A DNA stretch of 64,000 bases from Rugalucina vietnamica (GCA_964017185.1 OZ024870.1:55120312-55184311), one strand, 5' to 3'. Shown: positions 1 to 14,300, counted from the stretch's first letter. The notes: generated by a model not told the origin, from the sequence alone. Numbers and translations are program-made.

Positions 1-1896
1 TAACCCCAGGGCAGGGTCAGAGCAACGTCTGGAGTCAATTTCTTTTTTAAATCATAAAGATTCATGATCAGTCCATTTGCCAATTTATTGCAAGTTTTGC
101 CCTTCAAATGACATTGTAACAATTTTCCCCATTCAAATGCATGGGCAACCTAAGTTGACCTTGCCGTAAAAAAGGTCAAGGTCATCTCAGGGTCATGATT
201 TAATCAAACTTTGTAGAGCTCCATTGCTTGATGCTTCATGCCAAGTTTCAAAATCATAGGCCTTCTGGTTCTGGAGAAGAAGATTTTTAAACGTTTTTGC
301 TATTTATAAGCATGGCGGCCATCTTGGTCATGTGACCTTGACCAACTTGACAAACTTTCATTTACTCTTCCTAAGAATTCTCCTCATAAAGTTTGGCTTT
401 GATTGGCCAAGCGGTTTCAGAGAAGAAGATGTTTAAACATTATGGTCATACACATGTATAAAGCCCCTGGGCAGGGGCAGACAACCCTCTGGGCCAAAAA
501 CATTTTCATAAACATGAATATTCTGTCCATTTTCTCATTCCTAGCAAGTTTTTGCCATTAATTGACATTTTCTTATTTTTTCCCATTCAATTGCATGGGC
601 GGCCTAAGTTGACCTTGCTGTAAAAAAGGTCAAGGTCATCCCAGGGTCATGATTTATATAAACTTTGTAGAGCTCCATTGCCTGATGCTTCATGCCAAGT
701 TTCAAAATCATAGGCCTTCTGGTTCTGGAGAAGAAGATTTTTAAAGGTTTTTGCTATTTATAGCCATGGCGGCCATCTTGATCATGTGACCTTGACCATT
801 TATATAGACTTTCATTCACTCTTCCTAAGAATGCTCCACATAAAGTTTCGCTTTGATTGGCCAAGCGGTTTCAGAGAAAAAGATGTTTGAATAATTTGGT
901 CATACAAATGTATATTGCCCCGGGGTGGGGGCAAACAGACCCCTGGGGTCCAAATCTTTCCAGAATCATCAATCATAAGTCCATTTGCCCATTTCCTGCA
1001 AGTTTTTCCCTACAAATGACATTTTAACACTTTTCCCCATTCAAATGCATGAGCGACCTATGTTGACCTTGCCGTAAAATAGGTCAAGGTCATCCCAGGG
1101 TCATGATTTATATAAACTTTGTAGAGCTCCAGTCACTGATGCTTCACACCAAGTTTCAAAATCATTGGCCTTCTGGTTCTGGAGAAGAAGATTTTTAAAG
1201 GTTTTTTCTATTTATAGCCATGGCGGCCATCTTGATCATGTGACCTTGACCATTTATATAAACTTTCTTTCCCCCTTCCCAAGGATGCTCCACATGAAGT
1301 CTGGCTTTGATTGGCCTAGCGGTTTCACGGGAGAAAATGTTTGAATATTATGGTCATATACATGTATATAGCCCCAGGGCAGGGGCAGACAACCCCCCAG
1401 AGGCTAAAATTTTCCATTAACATTAATCTTCTGTCCATTTGCCTATTCCCAGTAAGTTTTACCCATTAAATAGCATTTTACCATTTTTTCCCATTCAAAT
1501 GCATTGGCGACCTAAGTTGACCTTGCCATAAAATAGGTCACGGTCATCCTAGGGTCATGATTTATATAAACTATGATGGGCCCGCGTCCCCAATGCTACA
1601 TACCAAGTTTCGTGGAAATCGGCCCACTGGTTCTGGAGAAGAAGATTTTTAAAGGTTTTTGCTATTTATAGCCATGGCGGCCATCTTGGTCATGTGACCT
1701 GGACCATTTATATAAACTTTCGTTCCCCCTTCCTAAGGATGCTCCACATGAAGTTTGGCTTTGATTGGCCAAGTGGTTTCAGAGGAGAAGATCTTTGAAA
1801 ATGGTGGACGACGGACGACAGACAACGGACGACGGACGGACGCCGGAGCATGGGTATACTATAAGCTCACCTGTGAGCCTTCGGCTCAGGTGAGCT
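1..1896 (+). repeat. Family E tandem array, ~450-bp units (copy 1, runs off left edge)
   Basis: About four diverged units, each with a sentence-like order: CATTCAAATGCATGGGCGAC, TTGACCTTGCCGTAAAA, AGGTCAAGGTCATC, GTTCTGGAGAAGAAGATTTT, ATGGCGGCCATCTTG, TGTGACCTTGACC, TTTGATTGGCCAAG. The landmark 'GGCGGCCATCTTG' recurs near 313, 764, 1222 and 1673. The array ends in GACGGACGG-type repeats and a hairpin (GCTCACCTG...CAGGTGAGC) followed by TAAAA. It is probably a non-autonomous mobile element with internally amplified units, lying in or just past a DDR intron. Confidence 0.85.
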
Positions 1897-2126
1897 AAAA
1901 ATGTGCAAAAAAACTGTTTTATATAAAGATTTTTTTTATTCCATTGAAGTTGCACATTGTCATGACCATTTACATCACCTCATTTGAAATCTAGTAATCA
2001 TTTAAGGCTTGTGCTAACCATGGGCTTGTAAAGACCCTCCTTATATGAGAAACACTTACTTAAAAATTTAGGTTATATGTAATTTTAAACGCCTTTTGCA
2101 TGGAAGAGAAATTTTATATTTCTTAC

Positions 2127-2361
2127 CAATAAAATAGACTCCCAGGCCATCCACCTAATGGGTAACACAGCTCTGCCCTCGACTTTATAATAGTCACCAC
2201 TATATAAACTACGGCTCATTCCAAAGTCTGATATCTTAATCGTAAAGTTTGTTCCGACAAGACAGTTCCGTGTTGCCAAGTCCCGATGCACCATGTTAAG
2301 AGATTCAAGGTATTTCATACCAGAGGAAACTTGTGAGGCCATGTACACTAAACAACCATAA
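2127..2361 (-). CDS. DDR2: DDR exon l: kinase catalytic loop, DFG and activation loop
   Basis: A 235-bp exon with acceptor CTCTTTCAG|T and donor TTATTG|GTAAGA. It encodes [32 protein letters not shown] (catalytic Asp at ~760), [20 protein letters not shown] (DFG Asp ~778; three activation-loop tyrosines in the DDR arrangement) and [16 protein letters not shown]. It ends just after the position equivalent to the APE motif, before GKF.T.SDVWAFG. The rest of the kinase must lie on exons left of position 1, because nothing coding is visible from 1 to 2126. Confidence 0.98.
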
Positions 2362-5300
2362 CTGAAAGAGAACAGACAGAATCTAATATAAATGAAAATT
2401 TAATGCAGTTTGACTGAATTATGTAACAAACTTTTGCAGCATACATGTGAAACCTCTCTCTCTCTCTGAGGGAGACTCCAGGAAATGAGCTGCCAGTTAA
2501 TAAAAAAATATAAAAAAATTGCCACTTTTTCTAGGAAAATTCAAAATCTACCTGAAATGAACAAAACAAAATTCCTACATACATGTACTCTATACATTTT
2601 TGAAAAAACTCCCTGAAAGGAAAGAAAAATCTCCCTCATGCCGCTTTCAAACTCATCACATGATATGTTTTTCTGCAGTTTACTGATCATGAATCATACA
2701 TAAATGTATAACTGTGTTTTTGTGAGTGATTGGTCTTTTTTCTCCATAAAACCTCATGCCTTGAGTACTCATCAAGTTTGTGTCAAACAGTGGATCCTCC
2801 CAGCATTTTTCAGGAAGAATCTCAGAACTGATCTTCAGATAAAAAGAATCAATTTGAGCTACTCTAACATTCTTTCAGAATAAATCAGTGTGAGCCATGT
2901 CATGAGAAAAACAACATTTCACATATGCAAAAGCTGCGAAGCTGATCAGCGCCTTTGTTGTTGCTACATGGATAGTTCAATTCTTCTTCTTTCTAAACCC
3001 AATATTTCCAGCTCTATCTGTGCTTGTACAGCTTGGTTTGTGTCGAAACCACATTGTTGGTTTTCGCATGACATGACTCAGTGTCTTTTTTCAATCAATA
3101 GTTACTATCAGACAGCAGGTTTAAATGAAAACCTTTAAGGCAGCCACTGAGTCATACTGCTTCTTTAAGAAGCTCTATTTTTTTTCCTTTTTCTTTAAAG
3201 CATTGTAGACATGTCACTGTTGAACTTATCCCGACTTGTAACATCTTTTCTTTGTGAAATTTGTCTTCTCGTCACAAATTCTAATGCTGTTATTACCAAA
3301 AATTTCAACTGCGCCTTTATATAGAGAAATGGCTCTAAAACTGGATAGTGTTGTCTTTAATACCAACACTTGTCACCTCTGTGGTCCCAATTTGATTCTG
3401 GGTCAAGGAATGTGGCGGGGCAGTGGTCGCCCATGCAAGATCAGTAACTGTTTCCCCCCCTCGTTCTACAGTTTCCTCCATCACATCTCACAGAACACCA
3501 ACGTTAGAGGCTTAACGTCCAATCAATTATTTTTCAGTCATGTCTGGACTGAGCCACCATATCCTGGGTATTCACCAGTACTAGGGGGAGTTAATGCGTC
3601 TTGCTCAAGGACAAAACATGGTGCCTCAAGTGGGGATCAAATCTTTTGATTCCAACTCCAATGCTTTACCACCAGGGCCCAGTTGTTCAAAACTAACGAC
3701 GCCGTTAGTTAACGTTTCGTTAAAATTTCAAACATTAATATTACAAATACACTGTTATTTTTTGTTGAAAAAAATGTGAGAATCCTTTGCACTGCAAAGG
3801 ATTCTCACATTTTTTCAACAAAAAATAACAGTGTATTTGTTAGTTAAGCTGATATTTGCTTAACAAATTTATGTCGTAACGATATCCTTAAGCTAACAAT
3901 GCTTTGAACAACTGGGTCCTGACCGCCAGACTCCCCACCAACATTTTTTGCCTTCACGAACATGGATATAGGTTCCATTATCTTTCTGTGCAATTGAAGT
4001 TTAAAATATAAATATCGAAACAATGAGAAACTTACCTTAATACTTTAGCACTTGCGACCTGGGCAGAGGGGGTCTCCAAGACGTGATCCTGGAGGAACTG
4101 GTTCAGATCCCCATACTGCATATACTCCACTATCATACAGTAGGGTTCCTCCCGCGTACACACGCCCAGAACCCGGACTATGTTGGGATCCTTCAGTTGA
4201 GACATTATCTTGATCTCTTTGCTGAAATCATTTCTGAAAAATAAAACTACTTTCTTTGAAATTACATATATATATACCACTATTTGACAAACTCAATAAA
4301 AACACTACAACATGTACTATTTACTTTATGATTGCTAATATGCTCGAGTTACATTACTAGGGGTCGTGATTGCTGTTCAAGCCTTGGCTTGTTCATTTTC
4401 TGATGAGACTTTGAACTTAGGCCTTGTTACCATATAACTGTAGCTGTTGGACAGAAGAAATATCTGAACTTAACAACTACAACTTACACGGTAAGAACTT
4501 GTTACACGCACCGAGGTGAAATTCGATTGTCCAAATTCCTTTCTTTATGGAAAGAAAAAGGCAATGGAGGTAAGCTTTTCTAAAGGCAGCTAAAGAGAGC
4601 TTGGAACTCATTACGAAAAATTGCCCATGCAGTATATATAAAAAATTTTGATTGTAAAAATGAAAATTTTCACTGGAAAATTTTTGATATTTTTCTTATT
4701 TTTGCTCAAAACATAGATTGTGGGTACACGTTAGAACCGCCTCGCCAAGGCAGTTCTAACAAGTACCCACAATCTATGTTTTGGAGCAAAAGTAAGCAAA
4801 ATAGGTATACCCCTGCATACCCCAGTTTTGCTATATAAAAGTGGGGTTCAAGGGGGTATACATTACACGGACATGTTTTCGTGATGTATTCTAAATATTC
4901 TTGACAATAATCTTGTAAATCTCATACCTTGCCCTATCATCAGCATGTATCCGCAATATTTTCACCGCCACCAACACCGGTCGTGACATAGTCCTATTCA
5001 TCATATAGTCCTCTTCAGCATATCTGCCCATATTAGAAGCCTCGCACAGGTGAACCTCGCCGAACTGACCCTCACCGAGGACCTCGACAAAGCGTAGATT
5101 TTCTCTTGGGAATTCGTTGACAGAGACATCTAGACTGAGGAGGAGTTCTGCATTGGGAACTGAGTATATGCTGTTGCCACTTACTCCCTGAAAAGGTTTA
5201 ACATCACGATGACATGTCGGTGTAATGTATACCCCCTTATACCCCACTTCTATAAAGTAAAACTGGGGTGTAAAAGGGTACACATTTTTTTCCTTATTTT

Positions 5301-8300
5301 AGCTCCAAAAAATAGATAGTGGGTACTCGTATGAACTGCCTCTACAGGGCGGTTTTAACGTGTACCCACAATCTATGTTTTGAGCAAAAATACGAAAAGC
5401 AAAAAAAAAAAAACTGATAAAAAAATATGAATCGCATGGGCCTGTTTTTGAAATGAAAAGAAAGTCATTCTTACACAATGATACATCACTGATTCATCGT
5501 AGCAGACTAAAATTGTCAGGAAAACTTGGGCAAGGCTTGAATTCATTAAATTCAAACATCTCATGCAGACATACTTGAGCTGCGTCATGAGAAAACCAGA
5601 TTTTTGCCTGGGCGAAAAAAAAGGTGCAGATCAGCTTCGCAGTAACTGCTGCGAAGCTGATCAGCGCCTTTGTTTTCGCTACACTGATAGTACAATTCCT
5701 TTTCTACTTATAGCCAAAATTTCCAGTCTCTAGCCATCTTCTGTGACTGTACAGGTCGGGTTGTGTAAGACCTGGGCGGAAACCCTGAAGACCTGTTTTC
5801 TCGCGTCACAGCTCATTTTGACTTGGTGTGTGACAAATTTGTCTCAGGACTACACTCAGCATCCTGTAAAAATCGAAAAGTGACTGGCACCCTAGTTGAC
5901 ATAGTTTCAAGAAACTTTTAGAACCTGCTTTTGTTGTCAGTAAAAGAAAATTGGTAATAAGGTTACAATGATTTAGAATTCAACAAGGCTTTGAAATCAT
6001 GTCAAAACATAATCCATTATTCAGTACCCAATATGTGCCTTACTAATTAAGGTTAGCCTTATTTGGGCATTAAAGAAATGAACCGCATCATAAAAACAAG
6101 ATTTGTACCTATGCGAAAACAAAGACCCAGATCAACTGTGCAGTAACTGCACAGCTGATCAGCATCTTGTTTTCACTTCTGGGATGGTACAGTCTCTCTT
6201 CTGGTTAAATCCAAAATTTCAATTTTCTAGCCTTCTTCTGTGACTGTGTAAAGACCAGTTAACAATGTGTCAGACCTGGTCGGAACCCTGAAGACTGCTT
6301 TCCTCGCTTCGTGACACAAACTGTTTCAAATCATACCTGTAAGCTTGGAATGTTAGGGACCTGTGTATTCAGGAGGTCAGCTGCGGCATATAGAGCATCA
6401 TATCTTGGCGGTGACTTATCGAGGTTGTTTACAGTTCCATTCCCCTTGGTGAAGGTGACCATAACAGCTGATTTTGTGACATCAGGAACAGCATAGTCAT
6501 CTTTAACAGAAGAAATCAGTGCTTTTATTTGTTTGTTATTTTATTTGTTTGTTTGTGTTAGTGGCGGCCTTTGCATCATCAGTGGACAGCTAGGCAGTCA
6601 AAGTCATCTTAACCATGCTGTTCCTGGGCAAGCCAACCAGACGCAGGCTACCAGCCAGTACTAAATTCACATTTTTTTATTTTCCAGGCGTAGCAAGTGT
6701 CTATTCCAAGAAATTTTCCTACATATTCATGCTGCAAAAGAGTGATGACAAAACATGTATCCACCATCATGTTTAATATTTTCGTCAATTATAGGACTTA
6801 CCGGTACAATGAAATACTTTATTCAGACAAAAATGAAAAATAACGTTATTTTACTAGTATCTATTTTATTGCCAGCATTCGAAAATTAACAAGCCAAACT
6901 ACATCCATAAATGACTGTTAGTATAAAAGCTTATTTCACTGTTATTACTCAGGACAACATTTTCATGAGTATCTGACTAAAACTGGCTCTAGAAGAAAAT
7001 ACAAGATATGCTATACATTAAAGCATGGGCGTGATTTAAATGCTTATTATGTGGTTTTTAATGCCCAAGCGAACATATGAACAGTAAGTTAATAAACAAT
7101 ACCAGGAAATTGATGGTCTCTACAGATTATATCATGAAAATACATGCTTTTAGTATTTGCGCTTTAGCTTGATTTATTGATAAATGCTATATTTTGATAG
7201 CTTACATGAGAGGGACATGTTTCTAGCATGATGTCTAAGGGCCAGTTGTTCAAAACTTCCTTAGCTTAACTTCACCATTAAGACCTCAACTCGTTAAGTA
7301 AATGCCAACTACATAAGCAAATACAGTTATGTTTTGCATAGCAAAGGATTCTCACATTTTTTTTCAACAAAAAAAAAAAAAGTTTATTTGTAATTTATTT
7401 ATCGCCATTTGAAATTTTAATGAACGGTTAACTAGCGATGTTAATTTTGAACAACTGAGCCCAGCTGAGCGATAAAGACTACGATTCACTTGATACAGTT
7501 TGATGGCTTCCATGTTATATGAAATGAGAGTACATGTTTCTAATATATGCCAAGAGCCATAGAAACTACAGTCGGACAAACTTATATATGCTACATTCTG
7601 TTAGGGGGCTGGGGTTGTGATATACATGGCTATTACCTGGCACGGAGCCATCATCATTGGCCAGGTTCACACTAGCCCTGTTTACTATAACTGAGTCTCT
7701 TGGTTCTACATATACACCATTGCTAGTTTTGGAGCCTAAAATAAGTCATTAAATTACCTAATATCTACTTCTTTTGTGAATTTTGAGGATACATATAGTG
7801 CTTCTGATTGAATATTTTGTTTCTTTCATTAGTGAAAAAAAAAAAAAAAAAAAAAAAGGCTCAGTCATTTTGATTTTCTTGCTGCTGTATACATTAGACA
7901 TTATCCTTGCCCACTGTTTTAATTTCAAAATCAGGCTATAATACTGGACACTCATTCTTGATGTTGATATAGTAGTATACTACTAAAAGAATCTATGATG
8001 GGGTTGAGGCCGAGACAAGGAAATCTCAGGCAAGTTTTCAGATTATTCAAGTCTCATCCGAAGCTCTGCCGAGAATGAGACTTGAATAATCTGAAAAAGA
8101 GCCCGAGATTTCCTTGTTGAGGCCTCAACAACATCATTGATTATTTTTCTCACCCATCATTTAAACCATTTTTGTTTTCACATGAAACAATATGCAAATT
8201 AACTAGTGAAAAAAAAAAAAAAAAAATTTGCACCGACCTTACAAAAATATTTAATCAGCATCTTGTTTTGTGCATAAAATTCTCAGCAAAATTTTGAGAT

Positions 8301-11300
8301 TTTTATCAAAGCAGCAGACTACAATTACTCCTGTAAACTTCCTGAAATTAACACCTATAAGTTTATTTTTGTCACTGACAGATGACACCCAGCTTATCAC
8401 TTCCTTATATGGATGTACACATAAAGATGTACATTTTTATTGGCTAATTGCAAAAATGATTGGTAATTTGAGACAGGTAAAATTCATTAGTACTGAGACA
8501 GAAATATCTCAAATGGGCACACAAAGGGATATGCTTGTCTGATGGGTGAGAATTTTCCGTCTATTTTGCCTCATAAACCCTGCAGCCTCAAAAGAGTTCA
8601 AAATATCAATGTTTTGGACAGCTAAATTATTGACCAGAGTGAGTAAAAGGACAAAATAATCATACATAAGTGACATCTCCCAATTGACTCCTCCGCCAGC
8701 AAGGTATAGCAACGCCCACCCCTATTTCCTTAGACAAACATTGTGTTTTTGCACCTATATTTTACCTGTAAAAAGCACGTGTTGGTTTGTTTCTCTAACC
8801 CACGTGTTGTCTAACCGTCATTGACCGTTAGCTAATGTGCTGATTTGAATGGTCAATATAAAATGAATATTAATGATGGGTGGTTTGACGGAGGACTCAA
8901 TTTTGGAGGGATCTTAATACTTTTGTGAAAATCTAACAAACTGAAATTTCAGAATTTCCTTCTTTATCTTAAACATCTCTCTATTTGGAATTTTTAATCT
9001 CCCTACCAAATTGCAAGACTTTCAATTTTTTTTTCAAGTCTTTTTTATAAGCTGTATAAAGGCTATCTTAAAAAAATCCTTACCATGATAGCACTCTATG
9101 TCAGAATCAGTCTCCTCGACCGCAACTCCGTTATACAAATGTCCGTTCAACACCTTCCCACTTGGAGCATTACGCACGTCAGACAAATTCAATGAAACTG
9201 TATTCTCCGACACAGGAGTCTTAAGGCTACATCGACTGTTGTTATTTTTGTGTCGCTTGTGTTTGAAAATGATGAAAACGACTATGGCGATTAATATGCT
9301 AATGAGGGCAACGAGGGAGCCAATCACAATGCCGATGATGTCAGTTCCTGGTGATTTCTCATTGGGCTGTTTAGACGGCTGGATATAGTCTGTTTCTGGA
9401 AAAGGTTAAAATGTGAATTAAATTAAATTTCTAAAATGATTTTAAGATTTTATAAGACATTATTTTAAGTTTCACTGTTCTGGAAAATTTGGAAGAAGGG
9501 ATGTAAGTCAATCAATTAAAATTTATATTGGCCTCTCTGTTGTCAGGCAAGGAAATATACAGCAATGCTGGTAAACAAACATTTAACTTATATTATATGC
9601 TATCAATATACTTTAAAGTGTATGTATTGTTATGAATTACATGTATTTATATATGTGCCATGAAATTTTGAAAGTGCGAGAGATGGTTTCCTCACCCGTT
9701 TTTTGCTCTCTGTAAAAATTAGGTATGATAGTAAACCTACTGTCTGAACACCATCTTTCAGAGACTGCATTTTTCGAAATCTCACTTTTCTGAAAGACCT
9801 AAAGAAAACTTTGAGCGTGTCACCATTTTGCATTCCAAAAGTCCTAAAAAGTGCCACAAGATTTTTGAAAATCGGTTCACAAATAAAAATTTTATGCAAA
9901 AAATATTTTTGAATAGGGCTTTTTTCCATTGTAAAATTGCCAGCAAGGGAAGTAACTATTTTCCCGGAAAAAATCTAAATTGATTATTTTTCATCTAAAA
10001 TGCACCAAACCAAAACAAAATTGTTTTATATGCATAGCTGAGTGCCAAACTCTCACACTTATTCCACAGATTTGCTTGATTTTCAGTTTTAAGATGTTTG
10101 GATTACCTCCCTTGCACATGCAAAATGCCTATTTAAAATGATTTTTGGGCATAATTATTTTATTAGTGAACCGGTTTTCAAACTTTTTGTGGCACTTTTT
10201 AGGACCCATGAGTTGCAAAAAGATGGCATGGTCATATTTTTCTTGTGGTGTTTCAGAAAAGAGAGATTTCGAAAAATGCAGTTTCTGAAAGATGGTGATC
10301 AGACAGTAGTTAAAATTATGTTGTCTTTGAATGTCTGTCTGTTATTTCGAGAGTTTAACATGAAAAAAATTTACATACCAAGATGTAATTTTGGCATCTT
10401 TCCTTTCTTAGCATCAACTTCATGTACAAAGAAATTTCTGTCTATCTTGTTCTTGTGGTCTGGAGGTAGGCGTGGTGGTTTGTGGGTGGGTGGGGGAATC
10501 TCCTCGGTATAGTTGCCTGTAGCTGGTACTGTAATATAACAACAGTAGAAACGTTTTTACTCAGATAACATTGTTGGCTGAAATTAAAGACTTAGCACCA
10601 AAGTCACACTAAACAACAACTTGCATGCAGCAAGCTCAGCGGTGCAGTGAATGTCAATCCTGGCCAGGGCCCAGTTGTTCAAAACTTTGTTAAGCCCTCA
10701 ATTTGTTAACTATATATCGACTATATCGACTTTAAAAGCAAATACACTGCTATTTTTTGTTGAAAAAAAAAAAAATTGTGAGAATCCTTTGCATTTTTTC
10801 AACAAAGAAAAACTTGCACTATATTTGTAATATTGCCATTTGAAATTTTAAGGAATCCTTAACTATCAACATCGTTAATTTGAACAACTGGGCCCGGATG
10901 TTTCACAAGATCTTTTTGCGTTTCCTTTACATCAATTCTGGTGCAGTCTTAACCCTTTACATCAAGCTAGTTAAAATAGCTGAGCGGCCACCTTTTGGGA
11001 AAGAACAGCTCACTTGATTGACAGCAATTTTTTTTTTATAGCGTATTTTAATTTAGATGACAGACCAAAACGTGTCTCTCATTAAACATCAAACAGTTGA
11101 ATACACTGTTGTTGGTTGTTTGTTCTGTTTTCAATCCTTTCAATTATTTTAGTTGTAATTTAATAAAATGTTTGGTTACAATTGAGCCGCCTCATGGGAA
11201 AACCAACAATCTGCATAGGCGAAAACAAAGGCGCAGATCAGCTTCGCGGTAACCGCGAAGCTGATCAGCGCCTTTGTTTTCGCTACTCGGATAGTACAAT

Positions 11301-14300
11301 TCCTCCTCTACTTAACTCCAAAATTTCAAGCTTCTAGCCATCTTCTGTGCTTGTACAGGCCGGTTTGTGTCGGACCTGTTCGGAAACCACATTGTTGGTT
11401 TTCCCACGAGGCGGCTCAATTACAGAAGTTTGGACAGATTCCTAGTTACTTTTTTCTGATACTAATATTTTGCAATATACTAATATCTGCAAAAGAATTT
11501 TCATAATATGAGCCACCTCGTGGGAAAACCAACAATCTGCATAGGCGAAAACAAAGGCGCAGATCAGCTTCGCGGTAACCGCGAAGCTGATCAGCACCTT
11601 TGTTTTCGCTACTCGGATAGTACAATTCCTCCTCTACTTAACCCCAAAATTTCAAGCTTCTAGCTCTTTTCTGTGCTTGTACAGGTCGGTTTGTGTCGGA
11701 CCTGTTCGGAAACCACATTGTTGGTTTTCCCACGAGACGGCTCATATTTATTACTGAAAAATACTCACCAGAATGGAATTGAATTTCACTAATCATAATC
11801 CACTTGGCATCATAGTAAAGATGTAACTTCACATATTTCCCTAAATTGTGGTTTAATCGAATACGAACAGGCCTAGCATATTCCACTGCATTGTCACGTA
11901 TAAAATCGTATTTAACCGGTTGATTCTGGTACAAGTTTCCGCCCACACTAAAATAAATCAGCGCCATCTTGAAAACTCGAATATCCTTTGTGAAATGATT
12001 ATTGCAGTTTAAAATCACTGAAGAAAAATTCCTCACAGTATCAAATTTAAACGTAATTTGTAACGGTCCTTTGAAATCGAAAGTATCATTCCGCCAAGCA
12101 ACCCATTCATAACCCTTGATTCCTATTGATTGATGGTCAAGTCTAAAATTAGAATCGCCAATTTCTCCGTCAGTCAGCTGACCAAGTCCATCGAGAAGAA
12201 AGTTGTCCTGAATCATTCCGTCATATGTAAAATCGTAGAGGTCTAAATCAGTGCCGCGTCTGTCCCCTTGCCTCACATCATAGGACACTACACCGTCTGA
12301 AAATAACATATATTTACTATACTCATTACGAAAACTTGCCCATGCAATATACAGAGATTTTTTAAAATTGTAAATAATGAACATTTTCAGAAGAAATTTT
12401 TTGTTAATTTTCTTATTTTTGCTCAAAACATAGATTGTGGGTACACTTTAGGACCGCCTCGCTGAGGCGGTTCTAACGAGAACCTACTACCTACAATCTA
12501 TGTTTTGGAGCAAAAATAAGAAAAACAGGTATACTCCTGCATACCCCAGTTTTGCTATATAAAAGTGGGGTTCAAGGGGGTATACATTACACGGACATGT
12601 TTTCCTGATGTCTACAAACTACAAATGATTTACAAATGCAAACCTAGAGCAAAAGGACATGCAGCCTGGTGGACTTCCATCGCCTGTATGTCTAAAAGCA
12701 TTCTAATCTTTGAAAGAATTTTATGAATATGGAATAATTTCTTTCTTATTACATTGATATTTGGACATGTTTTGATGTCAGATTTTCCTCTGTTTATTTC
12801 AAATGTTGATTTAAAATACATTTAAACTGGCTGTTAAACTTTGAAACAATGTGAGCACATTGTACACAAAGAGAGCAAATGGTATAATTTTGCGAATAAA
12901 CCTTAATAAACATTAACCATCTATGAAGCTTAGGCAGCCAGAATTTTCTTACCGTCCCATGCACACCCATAAATCTCAACCCTCATACACACAGTCCTTG
13001 GGGTGCTGCTGTAGGGAATAAATCTGATCCTTCGTCCTATGATGGGTGGGGAAACTTGTCTCAACTCAGTCAAGTAGGTATTTTCATTGCCTTTGAATAG
13101 CTGAAATGAAGATAATAAAAACTATAATCACAGAACTTAAATTACTCTTAATGCAGTATATGGTTGCTCTACTCGTATCTGTATATTGTATACTGTAACA
13201 CACAGATCTCAACCTGCAACTCACAACTCACAACTAGCAACTCGCAACTTGCAACTCACATTTACTTTGTCTCTTTTTCATAGACTGGTGTTGGTGCTGT
13301 TCACACCTTACCATTACTTTTTCTGGTATTACCATGCTCTCCAATAAACCATCAAGGCTTACAAGGCTGTATTTAGATACATGCATCAGAAATTTGATTA
13401 AAACTTAGAATCACCTGTAAATATTAAGGTGTCTGTAATGGCATGCTTATTCAATTTTCTCATAAAATCCCAAACTGTTTATTCTTATTACTTATGGCTT
13501 TAGCAGCTTCATGATGCTTCTAATCAATCATCACTAGTTCATTTATTACATCAAGATATAGTGTTAAGACAGACACTGATGGCACATTACCATCACTATC
13601 CTGGAGATTCAAGTCAGAATGGAGAAAACTATAACTGAGCCGCGACGCGAGAAAACCGGTCTTCGGGGTTTCCGACCAGGTCCGACACAAACCGGCCTGT
13701 ACAGTCACAGAAAAGAGCTAGAAGCTTGAAATTTCAGATATAAGAAGAAGAGGAAATGTACTATCCGTGTAGCGAAAACAAAGGCGCTGATCAGCTTCGC
13801 GGTTACCGCGAAGCTGATCTGCGCCTTTGTTTTCGCATAGGCAAAAATCCGGTTTTCTCACGATGCGGCTCATATGGTTGTCTTCATCCCAAGATATAGT
13901 GAAGTGCCATGTTTTAAAACATTTGATCCGCTGCATGAGAAAACCAACAATCTGCATATGCCAAAACCAAAGGCGCATACCAATTGTGCAGTAACTGCAC
14001 ATATATGATCAGCGCCTTTGCTTTCGCAACTCCGATAGTACAATTACCCTTCAACTTAAATCCAAAATTTCAAACCTCTAGCCTGCTTCTGTGATTGTAC
14101 AGGCCGATTTGTGTCGGACCTGGTCGGAAACAAAGTTTGTTGGTTTTCTCATGTGACGGTTCATTTTTGTTTGCATGCATGGCTTTCCAGTAATTCAAAT
14201 TCATCCCTTTACCCCATGTTTTGAATATTTTTAGGTGCAATAGAGAGCCATACAGCTTGGTCATGCTGACTGTTGCCTTAAAAATGTATGTTTTCAAAAC

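Noticed and set aside
1..1896. Helitron with CTAA end and 3' hairpin
   Set aside because: The GCTCACC...GGTGAGCTAAAA end is suggestive, but the hairpin abuts the end, no TC 5' terminus or A|T insertion site could be shown, and copy 1 lacks its left end.
3254..3649. 131-codon plus-strand frame with a hydrophobic N-terminus
   Set aside because: It runs across a SINE-like dispersed fragment (3450-3672); no homology or splice support.
4609..5455. Introner-type intron gain by family B
   Set aside because: The elements do not span whole introns from donor to acceptor, and the DDR introns contain other sequence; kept only as a proximity observation.
9098..9388. 96-codon plus-strand frame
   Set aside because: Antisense shadow of the DDR transmembrane exon (9084-9395).
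9630..10512. Two ~100-125 codon frames with similar FVALFRTF..F.K.RFRKMQ peptides
   Set aside because: They are the two arms of the inverted repeat 9710-10345; the right one also runs antisense through a DDR exon.
13718..14002. Conserved small protein family with KGADQLR motif
   Set aside because: The peptide tracks the family A MITE palindrome in every copy and on both strands; there is no gene context.
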